Positions 46,730-55,977 of a stretch of 64,000 bases of DNA are shown here, piece by piece. Position numbers and translations under genes: made by a program. The number at the start of each line of letters is the position of its first letter. The first letter of the stretch is position 1. Origin of the DNA: Bradyrhizobium sp. CB2312 (lineage in GTDB: Bacteria; Pseudomonadota; Alphaproteobacteria; Rhizobiales; Xanthobacteraceae); NCBI RefSeq assembly GCF_029714425.1, contig NZ_CP121668.1, forward strand, positions 992,001-1,056,000, written 5' to 3'. The notes beneath the pieces were generated by a model. It searched no databases, was not told the DNA's origin, and was given only the letters and a program-made list of their open reading frames with translations.

Positions 46730-47776
46730 ATGCCGGTTTCGTTCATGCGTCTGACAGATCTCGCCCATGGCGGCGGTTGTGGCTGCAAGCTTGCGCCCTC
46801 CGTTCTGCAGCAATTGCTCGCCAATCAGCCGGCAGCGTTACCTTATGCCCAACTTCTCGTCGGCACCGAGACGAGCGACGACGCCGCCGTTTGGCAGATC
46901 GACGACAAGATATGCGTCATCGCCACGACGGATTTTTTCATGCCCGTCGTGGACGACCCTTACGATTTCGGAAGGATTTCCGCCACCAACGCGTTATCGG
47001 ACGTCTATGCGATGGGTGGAAAGCCGATCATGGCTCTCGCGATTTTGGGCATGCCGTTGGGCAAGCTGCCGCTCAACGCCGTCAGCCAAATCCTCGAAGG
47101 TGGCGCATCTGCCTGCGCCCAGGCGGGCATCCCGGTGGCCGGCGGGCACTCAATCGACTCCGCGGAGCCAATCTACGGCCTCGCCGTGATTGGACTGTGC
47201 AGTCCCGAAAATGTCCGTAGGAACTCGGGAGCCCGTGCTGGTGATGCGCTGATCCTGACCAAGGGAATCGGCGTCGGGATATACTCTGCGGCATTCAAGA
47301 AGCTTGCTCTGTCCGACGAGGCCTATTCGGAGATGATTGCTTCCACAACGCTGTTGAACCGGATTGGTCATGTCCTGGCGCAGGACGACGACGTGCACGG
47401 CGTCACGGATGTCACCGGCTTCGGTCTGCTCGGTCATGGCCTCGAACTGGCACGCGGCGGTGGCGTGGCGCTAACTATCGCGCAGGCGAGCATTCCTTTC
47501 CTTGAGCGCGCCGAAGCACTCGCTGAAGCCGGCTATATCACCGGGGCGTCGGGCCGCAACTGGGAAAGCTACGGGCATCAGGTCTCACTGCCGCCCTGCC
47601 TTCCGGCCTGGCAACGCGCGCTGCTCACAGATCCGCAGACGTCCGGCGGACTTCTCGTCAGTTGCAGATCGGATCGGGCTGAAACGATCCGCGCGATGAT
47701 CGAGGCGGAGGGTTATCCTCGGGCTATGATCATCGGCAGCGTCGCGGCCGGCGAACCTGGTGTTCGAGTCGTCTAA
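46730..47776 (+). CDS. selD: Selenide, water dikinase (selenophosphate synthetase)
   Basis: It makes selenophosphate from selenide and ATP, the donor for tRNA-Sec synthesis. The 348-residue protein begins [23 protein letters not shown], with active-site Cys and Lys in GGCGCK as in E. coli SelD (not a selenocysteine here). Other conserved blocks are [40 protein letters not shown] and [14 protein letters not shown] at 46730 was preferred because TAGGGA lies 9 bases upstream; an in-frame ATG at 46706 is possible. selA follows after 52 bases. Confidence 0.94.
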   Translation: MPVSFMRLTDLAHGGGCGCKLAPSVLQQLLANQPAALPYAQLLVGTETSDDAAVWQIDDKICVIATTDFFMPVVDDPYDFGRISATNALSDVYAMGGKPIMALAILGMPLGKLPLNAVSQILEGGASACAQAGIPVAGGHSIDSAEPIYGLAVIGLCSPENVRRNSGARAGDALILTKGIGVGIYSAAFKKLALSDEAYSEMIASTTLLNRIGHVLAQDDDVHGVTDVTGFGLLGHGLELARGGGVALTIAQASIPFLERAEALAEAGYITGASGRNWESYGHQVSLPPCLPAWQRALLTDPQTSGGLLVSCRSDRAETIRAMIEAEGYPRAMIIGSVAAGEPGVRVV

Positions 47777-47828
47777 GAACATGTTTGAACGACTATCGCC
47801 GAAGTGATGACAACGCGGAGTTCGAAGC

Positions 47829-49289
47829 GTGTCGAGTGTCAGCGAGAAAACCGTGCCGGAGGAGGAACAAACTCTGGATGCGCGGCTCCGCGCCCTCCCA
47901 TCGGTGAGCGCAGTGTTAAATGCATCGCAAGCGTCGAATTTGGTGCATCGCTTTGGCCGGCACGTTTCTACGGAGGCGATCCGGGCAACTCTACTAGAAA
48001 CGCGGCAGGCGATTAAGCTCGGTGCAGCGGTGCTCGATGCGGAATGTGTTGCACGTCAGACGCTAGCACGGCTTGAAACGAATAATTGTTCCGGCTTGCG
48101 CCCGTTGTTCAACTTAACCGGGACGATATTGCACACCAATCTTGGTCGGGCAGTCCTCGCCGAAGGCGCTATCGAGGCCGCAAACGCGAGCATGCGAAGT
48201 GCTGTTGCACTGGAGTTTGATCTAGCCACAGGAAAGCGTGGCGAGCGCGACGATTACGTTCGATCCCTCTTGTGCGAACTCACGGGCGCCGAAGATGCAA
48301 CGGTCGTCAACAACAATGCAGCTGCGGTCTTTCTATGTCTCAACACGCTCGCACTGGGGCGGGAAGCGATTGTTTCTCGCGGCGAGTTGATCGAGATCGG
48401 TGGCGCATTCCGGATGCCGGATATCATGGCGCGGGCCGGAACCAAAATGGTCGAAGTCGGGACTACAAACCGTACTCACGCACGGGACTACCGCGCTGCT
48501 CTCAGTGAAGCGACGGGTGTTATTCTTAAGGTTCATACGTCGAATTACCGGATCCAGGGCTTTACCGCGGAAGTTGGAGCTGCCGAACTTGCCTCGATTG
48601 CGCGCGAAAACAACCTGCCACTCCTCAACGATTTGGGTTCCGGGACGCTGATCGATGTCGCACGTTTCGGTCTCAAGCAAGAGCCGACGGTGCGCGAAGC
48701 GGTGTCGCAAGGCGCCGGCCTCGTGACATTCTCCGGCGACAAGTTGCTCGGTGGGCCGCAGGCTGGCTTCATCGTGGGTGAGCGGGGGCTGATTGCGGAG
48801 GTAAATCGGAACCCTATGAAGCGCGCCTTGCGCATTGACAAGATAAGGCTCGCCGCTATCGAAGCAACCTTGAAGTTATACCGAGATCCTGATCGACTCT
48901 CGGAACGCCTGCCGGCCTTGCGAGCAATGGCGCGGTCACAGGCCGACATTCGAGCGCAGACCCAGCGACTGCAACCGGTCTTGGCGAGATCACTCGCCCC
49001 TTGCTACGTCGTTGAATGCTGCGACTGCGAAAGTCAGATCGGATCCGGCGCATTGCCGCTGGACACGATCGCGAGCGCCGGTCTGGTAATGCGGTCGAAG
49101 AATGGCTGCGGCGGGCTCGAAAAGCTGGCGGCCGCGCTGCGCGGGTTGAAGCGGCCGGTGATCGGGCGGATCGCAAACGGCGGCCTGACCCTCGATCTGC
49201 GTTGCCTGGACGACGAGGACGAGTTCGTTTCAGCGGTCACCGGTCTGGAGCCCTGGCCGGTTGAACTCTCGATTGGACAACCCCGATGA
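47829..49289 (+). CDS. selA: L-seryl-tRNA(Sec) selenium transferase
   Basis: This is a PLP enzyme that converts Ser-tRNA-Sec to Sec-tRNA-Sec, 486 residues, normal for the family. Conserved blocks are FNLTGTILHTNLGRAVLAE, VVNNNAAAVFLCLN, SRGELIEIGGAFRMPDIM, VGTTNRTHARDY and the PLP lysine in TFSGDKLLGGPQAGFI. The start is GTG at 47829. It overlaps selB by 4 bases (ATGA), so selenium transferase and elongation factor are translated together. Confidence 0.95.
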   Translation: MSSVSEKTVPEEEQTLDARLRALPSVSAVLNASQASNLVHRFGRHVSTEAIRATLLETRQAIKLGAAVLDAECVARQTLARLETNNCSGLRPLFNLTGTILHTNLGRAVLAEGAIEAANASMRSAVALEFDLATGKRGERDDYVRSLLCELTGAEDATVVNNNAAAVFLCLNTLALGREAIVSRGELIEIGGAFRMPDIMARAGTKMVEVGTTNRTHARDYRAALSEATGVILKVHTSNYRIQGFTAEVGAAELASIARENNLPLLNDLGSGTLIDVARFGLKQEPTVREAVSQGAGLVTFSGDKLLGGPQAGFIVGERGLIAEVNRNPMKRALRIDKIRLAAIEATLKLYRDPDRLSERLPALRAMARSQADIRAQTQRLQPVLARSLAPCYVVECCDCESQIGSGALPLDTIASAGLVMRSKNGCGGLEKLAAALRGLKRPVIGRIANGGLTLDLRCLDDEDEFVSAVTGLEPWPVELSIGQPR

Positions 49290-51283
49290 TCGTCGGCACG
49301 GCCGGTCACATCGATCATGGCAAGACCGCGTTGGTCAAGGCGCTGACCGGCGTCGACGGAGATCGGCTGAAGGAAGAAAAGGCACGCGGGATTACCATCG
49401 ATCTCGGCTTTGCATTTCTTCCGATAGCAAAGGACAAAACGCTCGGCTTCATCGACGTTCCCGGTCATGAACGCCTAGTCCACACCATGCTCGCTGGTTC
49501 CACCGGTATTGACGTCGCGTTGCTGGTCGTTGCCGCGGACGATGGCGTCATGCCACAGACGCGCGAGCATCTGGCCATTCTCGACCTGCTTGGCATCGAG
49601 CGTGCCATTGTGGCGCTAACGAAGGTCGACATCGCTACGCCGGAGCGTATTGAGGAAGTGACTTCTGAAATAAGCCGGGCGATCGCCGGAACCAAGTTGG
49701 AAGGGGCGGAAATAATTCCAGTGTCGGCGCGGAAAGGCGAGGGCATAGCTTCGTTGCGCAGGCAGTTGGAAGCGGCGATGGATGATATCCCAAAGCGCTC
49801 CAGTGTGAACCGATTTCGCCTCGCCGTCGATCGCGTGTTCACGCTGACCGGTGTCGGCGTCGTCGTCACCGGCACCGTGCTGTCCGGCTCCGTATGCCCT
49901 GGCGATCGCGTAACAGTCAGCCCATCGGGCCTGACCGCTAGGGTCCGTTCGTTGCATGCCCAAAGCGAGCCCGCAGAACGCGGACAAGCGGGTGATCGAT
50001 GCGCGCTCAATCTGGTTGGCGACGGCGTATCGAGGGAGAGCATCCATCGCGGCGACATGGTGCTTGATCCCAAACTACACGCTCCGACTGACCGGATCGA
50101 CGCGCGGTTACATCTGTTGCCGGGCGAGACCCGGGCGCTGCGGCAGCGGCTGCCCGTGCGGCTTCATCATGGCTCGGCCGAAGTCGGCGCGCACATCGTC
50201 ATCCTGAGCAACGAGACGATTCAGCCCGGGGATGCCGCCGACGTTCAGCTCGTGCTGGATCGGCCGATAGCAGCGACGGTCCCAGACCGCTTCATTGTCC
50301 GAGATGTGTCGGCCCAGCGCACTCTTGGCGGCGGTAGGTTCATCGATTTGCGACCGCCGGCTCGAAAGCGACGCACGATCGAACGTCAGGCGCAACGCGC
50401 TGCCCATGCCATCGTCGAGCACGTCGCGGCCATCGAGGCCTTGCTCGCGACGCCTCCGTTCGCCTGGGACATTGCGGTCATTGCCCGCGATCGCGCGCTG
50501 ACCGCGTCTCGGATCAAGGAGATTTCGGAAGCGTTACGCTTGGTTCTGCTTGATGCCGGAACATCCCTAATCGCCATCGCGCCGCGCCGTTGGCAAGCGT
50601 TCGGTGCCATGCTTGTCGAGCAACTTACGGCCTATCACGCCGAAAATCCCGACGCTCAGGGCATCGGCCGGGACAAGCTGCGGCTCCTCTTGCAGCCCAA
50701 GCTGCCAGCCGCAGTGTTCGTCGTCGCGTTGCAGAAGGTTGCCGTCGGCGGTAACATTGTACTTGACGGCTCGTTCGTGCGCATGGCTACGCACGCGGTT
50801 CGTTTGGCGTCTCGTGATGAGGCCGCGTGGGCCAACATCGCTCCGCTGCTCGCCGGCGAGACACGCTTTCGTCCGCCTCGCGTTCGGGATATCGGCATGA
50901 CGACATCATATCCGGAACGCGACGTCCGTCGGCTGCTCAAAATGGCGGGACGTCTGGGTTGGGTCGATGAGGTGGCCCACGATCGTTTCTTCCTGCGCTC
51001 GACAGTTCACGAACTAGCGACGATTGCAGCTGGTCTCGCGGCTTGCAGTCGAAAGTCGGGCTTCACCGCTGCGCAGTTTCGCGACCGCGTCGACAATGGG
51101 CGCAAGGTCGCCATCCAGATTCTCGAATTCCTCGATCGGCACGGCGTCACTGTCAACCGAGACGAATTACGCCGTGTCAACACGCACTGTCTGGACTTGT
51201 TCGCATCTCCGGCTCCTACGTTTGACAAAGACAATGGAAGAGAATCGTCCCTGGTGGGGCGTTCGGACTTCAAATCCGGGTGA
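49286..51283 (+). CDS. selB: Selenocysteine-specific elongation factor
   Basis: This GTPase brings Sec-tRNA-Sec to UGA codons marked by a SECIS hairpin. The 665 residues open with the G1 box [17 protein letters not shown], switch [12 protein letters not shown]3 [13 protein letters not shown] and G4 ALTKVD, then EF-Tu-like domains. The C-terminal third holds winged-helix domains that bind mRNA (for example [10 protein letters not shown] and [26 protein letters not shown]). It is somewhat longer than E. coli SelB (614). The last 16 codons ([16 protein letters not shown]) lie within selC, and the stop TGA at 51281-51283 follows the tRNA anticodon stem. Confidence 0.95.
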   Translation: MIVGTAGHIDHGKTALVKALTGVDGDRLKEEKARGITIDLGFAFLPIAKDKTLGFIDVPGHERLVHTMLAGSTGIDVALLVVAADDGVMPQTREHLAILDLLGIERAIVALTKVDIATPERIEEVTSEISRAIAGTKLEGAEIIPVSARKGEGIASLRRQLEAAMDDIPKRSSVNRFRLAVDRVFTLTGVGVVVTGTVLSGSVCPGDRVTVSPSGLTARVRSLHAQSEPAERGQAGDRCALNLVGDGVSRESIHRGDMVLDPKLHAPTDRIDARLHLLPGETRALRQRLPVRLHHGSAEVGAHIVILSNETIQPGDAADVQLVLDRPIAATVPDRFIVRDVSAQRTLGGGRFIDLRPPARKRRTIERQAQRAAHAIVEHVAAIEALLATPPFAWDIAVIARDRALTASRIKEISEALRLVLLDAGTSLIAIAPRRWQAFGAMLVEQLTAYHAENPDAQGIGRDKLRLLLQPKLPAAVFVVALQKVAVGGNIVLDGSFVRMATHAVRLASRDEAAWANIAPLLAGETRFRPPRVRDIGMTTSYPERDVRRLLKMAGRLGWVDEVAHDRFFLRSTVHELATIAAGLAACSRKSGFTAAQFRDRVDNGRKVAIQILEFLDRHGVTVNRDELRRVNTHCLDLFASPAPTFDKDNGRESSLVGRSDFKSG

Positions 51284-51330
51284 GGCAGCCAGCTGTCTCA
51301 GGTGGGTTCGACTCCCGCTCTCTTCCGCCA
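51236..51330 (+). tRNA. selC: tRNA-Sec (UCA anticodon), overlapping selB
   Basis: This 95-base selenocysteine tRNA has an 8-bp acceptor stem (GGAAGAGA/TCTCTTCC), a 6-bp D stem (CGTCCC/GGGGCG with one wobble), a TCA anticodon in a CTTCAAA loop, a long variable arm (TGAGGCAG/CTGTCTCA), a T arm with GTTCGACTC, discriminator G and encoded CCA. All features agree with bacterial tRNA-Sec. Its 5' half (51236-51283) overlaps the 3' end of selB. No separate promoter is evident, so it is probably processed from the sel transcript. Confidence 0.95.
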
Positions 51331-51352
51331 CTTCCGAATCCAGGATGTATCG

Positions 51353-51751
51353 ATGTCATCGGCTTGCGTCACGGATTTCGACGACTGGCTCGTCGAGACG
51401 TTTGCACGGGTAGGTTCGTTCACGATGCTGGTTGTTCTGGTAGATATCGGCGAGATGACGCTTTCACCTTTGTCGTCTTCGTATCTGCATGTCGTCGGCG
51501 ACGAGACGCGATGGAGGGACATGCTCGATTTGTTATCGGGTGCCGCAGCCGCTTGGAATGGGGCGGCGTTCTATCGAGCGGATCGAGCTGGGCTGATTGA
51601 CGATCAATTGGCGCGCCAGCGTCTGGCGTCCCTGACGCGGCATCTCGAACGGGATCAATCGTTGCTGATCCACAGCGAGTTCTTTAACGCGCAGGGTCTG
51701 CGCCTGAAGATTGAGGAGGTCGGCATGAGTGAAAAGCTTCCTTGGCAATGA
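51353..51751 (+). CDS. Unknown small protein between selC and fdhD
   Basis: This is a 132-residue soluble protein that I do not recognise. It starts MSSACVTDFDDWLVETFARV, contains SYLHVVGDETRWRDMLDLLSG, AWNGAAFYRADRAGLIDDQL and ERDQSLLIHSEFFNAQGLRLK, and has no membrane segment. AGGA lies upstream of the ATG at 51353; an in-frame start at 51302 would fall in selC and is unlikely. It overlaps the fdhD start by ATGA, which ties it to formate dehydrogenase maturation or selenium use. It could be an FdhD partner, but no motif shows this. Confidence 0.7.
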   Translation: MSSACVTDFDDWLVETFARVGSFTMLVVLVDIGEMTLSPLSSSYLHVVGDETRWRDMLDLLSGAAAAWNGAAFYRADRAGLIDDQLARQRLASLTRHLERDQSLLIHSEFFNAQGLRLKIEEVGMSEKLPWQ

Positions 51752-52623
51752 GGGGCGATGACGACAATGGGTGTCCTCGCTCGAGCATGAGTTCGAGCGT
51801 TTCCACCGCGTCTCACGTCGTGGATCGTCAGGCCTGGCGCGGAAATCGGGTTAGCCAGGGCACGCGTAGTATTCCAGAGGAGAGGCCGCTGGCGTTGACT
51901 TACAACGGCGGAACCTACGCCGTCATGATGGGAACACCCTGCGATCTCGAGGACTTTGCGATCGGGTTCAGTCTCAGCGCTAGTAACATCACGCGCGCCG
52001 ACGAAGTTGAGTCGTTGGAGATTGTCGAGGTCGAGAACGGCACCGAACTGCGCATGTGGCTCACGCCGGCCAGAGCGGGGTCCCTCAGTGAGCGACGTCG
52101 TATCATCGCCGGTCCTACCGGTTGCGGCCTTTGTGGTGTCGAATCGATTGCGGAAGCGCTAAAGGCGCCTCCGGATGTCGGAACGGGTGCGGCGTTTTCG
52201 TCCGATCAGATTATAGATGCGATCGGCGGTATAGCTTCATTGCAGACGCTCAATACCGCGACTCGGGCTGTTCACGCTGCGGCGTTTTGGACGCCAAAAG
52301 AGGGCATCGTCGCCTTGCGCGAGGACGTCGGGCGACACAATGCATTGGATAAACTGGCTGGCGCTCTCGCTCGGGGGAGCGTTCGCACGGAAAACGGCAT
52401 GGTGCTGCTCACCAGCAGGGTGTCGGTTGAATTGGTACAGAAGACCGCTATGATCGGAGCTTCTGTGATGGTCGCGGTCTCGGTGCCGACTGCGCTCGCG
52501 ACACGTACGGCCGAGGCCGCCGGCATAACTCTCGTCGCAGTCGCGCGCGATGATGGGTTCGAAGTATTCACGCATCCTCATCGTGTTTCATTCACGCATA
52601 CCGTTCGAAGCATCAGCCAGTAG
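51748..52623 (+). CDS. fdhD: Formate dehydrogenase sulfurtransferase FdhD
   Basis: FdhD passes sulfur from IscS to the molybdenum cofactor of formate dehydrogenase, an essential activation step. The 291-residue protein has ALTYNGGTYAVMMGTPCDLEDFAIGF, the catalytic CxxC in GPTGCGLCGVES, VHAAAFWTPKEGIVALREDVGRHNALDKL and LTSRVSVELVQKTAMIG, all signature parts. The start at 51748 overlaps the upstream unknown gene. The N-terminal 30 residues before the family core are poorly conserved. Confidence 0.94.
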   Translation: MRGDDDNGCPRSSMSSSVSTASHVVDRQAWRGNRVSQGTRSIPEERPLALTYNGGTYAVMMGTPCDLEDFAIGFSLSASNITRADEVESLEIVEVENGTELRMWLTPARAGSLSERRRIIAGPTGCGLCGVESIAEALKAPPDVGTGAAFSSDQIIDAIGGIASLQTLNTATRAVHAAAFWTPKEGIVALREDVGRHNALDKLAGALARGSVRTENGMVLLTSRVSVELVQKTAMIGASVMVAVSVPTALATRTAEAAGITLVAVARDDGFEVFTHPHRVSFTHTVRSISQ

Positions 52624-52871
52624 ACCGAAATTCCTCATCACCATTGGGAAGATCGCTAAAATGATGCAACGCGCGTCGATCATATGCGGGCCCGTAGTGT
52701 TTTGGATCACGAGGAGTCCGGTCACGAGTGACGAACGTGATCCTGCGTGAGTCACCGGCGCTCGCCGGTGTATCTACTACGACTGGTACGGGGCGATCAT
52801 CCGCACGGTCGCGCGCGGTTTTCCCATGGCGCCCGGGCTTAGATGCCGGATGGGGACATTCGCATGTTATG

Positions 52872-54557
52872 TCAGTCGACTCCGATGGGGAGGGTGAGTT
52901 GAAATTGCGCGCCGCGAGACGAATTATTGGCGGCCCGGAGGCGACCTCCGTGCTCTTCGATGATCGAGCGACTGATCGACAGGCCGATCCCAACGCTATG
53001 AGGCTTGGTCGTGATAAACGAGTTGAAAATCTGATTCGACGGTAGAGGCGGCAACCCGACGCCGGTATCTCTGACAGACACCGCTATCTGTCTCTCCTCT
53101 ACCAGTTCCGATGTTATGAATAGTTCACGAGGACTCTCCCCGTCGCTCATGGCCTCCATGCCGTTGATCATGAGGTTCATCAGGACTTGCTTCAACTGCG
53201 CCCGATCCGCAGAGACTTGGGACAGATTTTCCGTCAATTCGGTGCGGATCGATACAGAAAATCGCACGGCCTCCGTGTGCAACAGGGCAATCATCTCTCG
53301 AATGAGGTCATTTACATCGACCGGCTCACGAAGCATCGCACGCTTATGGAAGAGCTGCTGTATGCGAGCGACAGTCTCTGATGCACGAGCACAATCCTTC
53401 AGGATCATGTTGGCGATCGTGCGTGCTCTCTCGACATTTGGAATCTCCTGGGAAAGCCAGCGCAGGCAAGTCTCGGCATTTAGCATCATTGCGCCGATTG
53501 GATGATTTACTTCATGCGCCAGGGAGGACGTCAGCTCTCCCATGGCGGTCATCCGGCTCACTCGCGCCAGTTCCGCTTGTGCACGCCGCAATTCATCTTC
53601 AGCGTGTTTCCGATAGGCGATTTCCCTCTGCAGAATTTCGTTCGCTTGCAATAACTCCGCGGCGTGTTCCCTCAACCGACTCGCGGCCGCCGCGAGCTGT
53701 CGGTAGAGACGCGAATTTTCGAGGACCAGCACCGCGAGGACGAAGCTCGCGGCGAGGACGCCATAGATTCGTCCCGCGTAGAAGCCCAGATCATAGCGGG
53801 TGGTATTCAGGTATGAGCTCAAGATGATGTCGCAAAGCCAGTAACTCATGACCACCATGAGCCACAGATCCAGAAGCCTGTGTTGACGACGCTTCCACAA
53901 CAGGCTGAATGCCGATGCGGCAAGTATAATGTCGATCAGATTGATGACTCGTTGCCAGGAGGTAAATCCGGAAGCGTCCAACAACGGTGGAAGGAGTCGT
54001 CCATTCTCGGCGCCCCAGGTGGCGGCGAACCAACAGATCAGAACGGCACCCATAACAACAGCAACAACCGTCCCGATCGCGGCATGTGGTAACAAATCGA
54101 GCTCGTGGCCGTCAGACAGTACATAGGCAATCACAGCGAGTGGAAAGCCGCCGTGCCAAAATATGCAAAGCCACAGCGCGGTTTGCGGGCCTGCTCCGGG
54201 CAAGCCGGCTGCCGCGAAGACACCGGGAAATGCCAGAAGCTGAATGACACTCATTAGCGAGGCAAACAGATATCCTCCTGCGACCAGAAGCAGAGCACGC
54301 GAGCGCAGGATACTGAACTGGCCGAAGAGAATAATGGAAGTCGTGAAATCATTGAAGGTCGACAAGGCATTGTAGACCGCGACGAAAGCTGGCGACGTGC
54401 TCAGCTGAACACGCACGAAAGGAACACAGGCCAGAAAGACGAGGAGGGAGATACCGATTAGAGTGAGGCAAAGACGCAGCTCGCGAGGTCCTGGTGCGGC
54501 TTTCGACAGGAACGCGCCGTCGCCGTCACGAACTGGATAGGAAGCCGAGATGCTCAT
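52872..54557 (-). CDS. MASE4-like membrane histidine kinase
   Basis: The 561-residue sensor kinase has an N-terminal membrane sensor of about eight helices (residues 25-275; LCLTLIGISLLVFLACVPFV, WLCIFWHGGFPLAVIAYVLSDG) of the MASE4 type. A short coiled coil (AELLQANEILQREIAYRKHAEDEL region) leads to the kinase core, with phospho-acceptor His348 in LAHEVNHPIGAMML, the N box in QVLMNLMINGMEAMSD and the ATP boxes RDTGVGLPPLPSNQIF and VGIGLSISRSII. Core sequence is close to that of the giant kinases (LAHEVNxPxxAxxxNAET). No cognate response regulator is adjacent. The ligand is unknown. Confidence 0.87.
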   Translation of the reverse strand: MSISASYPVRDGDGAFLSKAAPGPRELRLCLTLIGISLLVFLACVPFVRVQLSTSPAFVAVYNALSTFNDFTTSIILFGQFSILRSRALLLVAGGYLFASLMSVIQLLAFPGVFAAAGLPGAGPQTALWLCIFWHGGFPLAVIAYVLSDGHELDLLPHAAIGTVVAVVMGAVLICWFAATWGAENGRLLPPLLDASGFTSWQRVINLIDIILAASAFSLLWKRRQHRLLDLWLMVVMSYWLCDIILSSYLNTTRYDLGFYAGRIYGVLAASFVLAVLVLENSRLYRQLAAAASRLREHAAELLQANEILQREIAYRKHAEDELRRAQAELARVSRMTAMGELTSSLAHEVNHPIGAMMLNAETCLRWLSQEIPNVERARTIANMILKDCARASETVARIQQLFHKRAMLREPVDVNDLIREMIALLHTEAVRFSVSIRTELTENLSQVSADRAQLKQVLMNLMINGMEAMSDGESPRELFITSELVEERQIAVSVRDTGVGLPPLPSNQIFNSFITTKPHSVGIGLSISRSIIEEHGGRLRAANNSSRGAQFQLTLPIGVD

Positions 54558-54627
54558 CGTGCCGCCGAGAATCTACCGAGTGCCGATCTCTCGCTATCAT
54601 CTGCCGTGCGGCAGCTCGATCTTGCAA

Positions 54628-55857
54628 CTATTCCATACCGGTACGGCCAGATATCGGCTTGCCGAACAGTTCGCCGTGGTCGCCCTTAAAACGCGACAAC
54701 TGCATTTGCTCGATCGGATAATAGTCGGTTGGACTGGTGTTGATCACGATGCCCGGCAGCAAGAGGCCAAGTTCGAAATGCGTCAGATTCGCCGCTTGTT
54801 TCATAATGTTGTCGCGCGTTAGATCGTTACCGCACTGCTTAAGCACCTGCACCAGCGTTTGTGCGCTCGCGTAGCCATAAACTGTGAAAATCGAGGTCTT
54901 ATCCCCTTGCGGGAAATACTGGTCCATGAAGGTCGACCATTCTCTGATGGCAGGATCGTCTCTCCAAGTCGGGTCGGTCGGATCCTTAAGATAATTCGAG
55001 GAAATGATGCCTTGGGAATTGTCCAGGCCGGCAGGCTTGAGGACCGCCCCCACCGAATTCGAAATGCTGGCGAGGAACAAGGTCGGCTTCCAGCCGATCT
55101 CGGCTGCCTTCTTGATCGCTTGAGCGGCGAACTTCGGGGAAGCTTCGTCGAAGAAAATGTCCGCGCCGGAACTCTTCAGCGCCACCACTTTCGAATCCAC
55201 GGTCGGCTCGCTTAGGTCGTAGGAGATCTCGGCCACGATCATTCGCTTGGTCGCGTCTTCTCCGAGCACGTCCTTCAGACCCTTCAGGTAGTCGCGGCCC
55301 GAATCGTCGTCCTGATAGAGGATCGCGATCTTGCCATGTGGCAGATTGTCGAGGATATATCTCGCATAAATGCGACCTTCCGTCTCGTAGGTCGGCAACC
55401 AGCCCATGGTCCATGGAAAGTTCCTGTAATCGCCGAACTTTCTTCCTCCGCTTGCCACGAACAGCTGCGGTACCTTCTTCTGGTTCATGTATTTCTGGAT
55501 CGCGTTGTTGGTCTGGGTGCCCGCGCCTCCGAAGATCAAAAGCACCTCGTCATCTTCGACAAGCTTGCGTGCCTGCTCCACCGTCTTGGGCGGGCTCCAG
55601 GCGTCGTCGTAACTGATGAAATTGATCCTGCGTCCGTTGATGCCGCCGCGATCATTAATCATTTGGAAATACGCCGCCTCCGTGCGGCCAATCTGCGCAT
55701 AAGCCGATTGCGGACCGCTATATGGCATAATGTTGCCGATTTTGATCTCGGTGTCGGACGCGCCGGTATCGTATTTGTTTTGAGCTGAGGCCGAGTGCGG
55801 GAAGAGGGTAATTGCAGTCGCAATAGATAACAGCCAAACGAAGCGGAGCTGCAGCAT
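54628..55857 (-). CDS. ABC transporter solute-binding protein, branched-chain amino-acid type
   Basis: The 409-residue periplasmic protein has a signal peptide (FVWLLSIATAITLFPHSASA). The Leu/Ile/Val-binding-type fold shows IKIGNIMPYSGPQSAYAQIGRTEAAYF, GINGRRINFISYDDAWSPPKTVEQARKLVE, KIAILYQDDDSGRDYLKGL and TVYGYASAQTLVQVLK. Members bind amino acids, urea, amides or aromatic acids. It lacks adjacent transporter genes and lies divergently upstream of a giant kinase. The start at 55857 has AGGGA upstream. A strong copy of the regulon promoter (56019-55978) reads into it. Confidence 0.9.
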   Translation of the reverse strand: MLQLRFVWLLSIATAITLFPHSASAQNKYDTGASDTEIKIGNIMPYSGPQSAYAQIGRTEAAYFQMINDRGGINGRRINFISYDDAWSPPKTVEQARKLVEDDEVLLIFGGAGTQTNNAIQKYMNQKKVPQLFVASGGRKFGDYRNFPWTMGWLPTYETEGRIYARYILDNLPHGKIAILYQDDDSGRDYLKGLKDVLGEDATKRMIVAEISYDLSEPTVDSKVVALKSSGADIFFDEASPKFAAQAIKKAAEIGWKPTLFLASISNSVGAVLKPAGLDNSQGIISSNYLKDPTDPTWRDDPAIREWSTFMDQYFPQGDKTSIFTVYGYASAQTLVQVLKQCGNDLTRDNIMKQAANLTHFELGLLLPGIVINTSPTDYYPIEQMQLSRFKGDHGELFGKPISGRTGME

Positions 55858-55977
55858 AGAAACGATTCCCTGGGTCAAATTGGATGACAATGCACGTGAT
55901 TCTGCGGCCGGCGATCTGACGATACGCCCGTTCTCGCTCTTGATGGCCTCACACCTTTCGAGTTCGCTCAGCTCATT

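Noticed and set aside
3141..51330. The two tRNA-Sec copies as left and right attachment sites of a 48-kb integrated element
   Set aside because: The 3' ends differ at many positions, no integrase was seen, and the degenerate copy is full length. A recent att duplication would be near-identical at the 3' end.
51302..51352. Upstream start for the unknown gene within selC
   Set aside because: It would begin inside the tRNA 3' half; the ATG at 51353 has a ribosome site and fits better.
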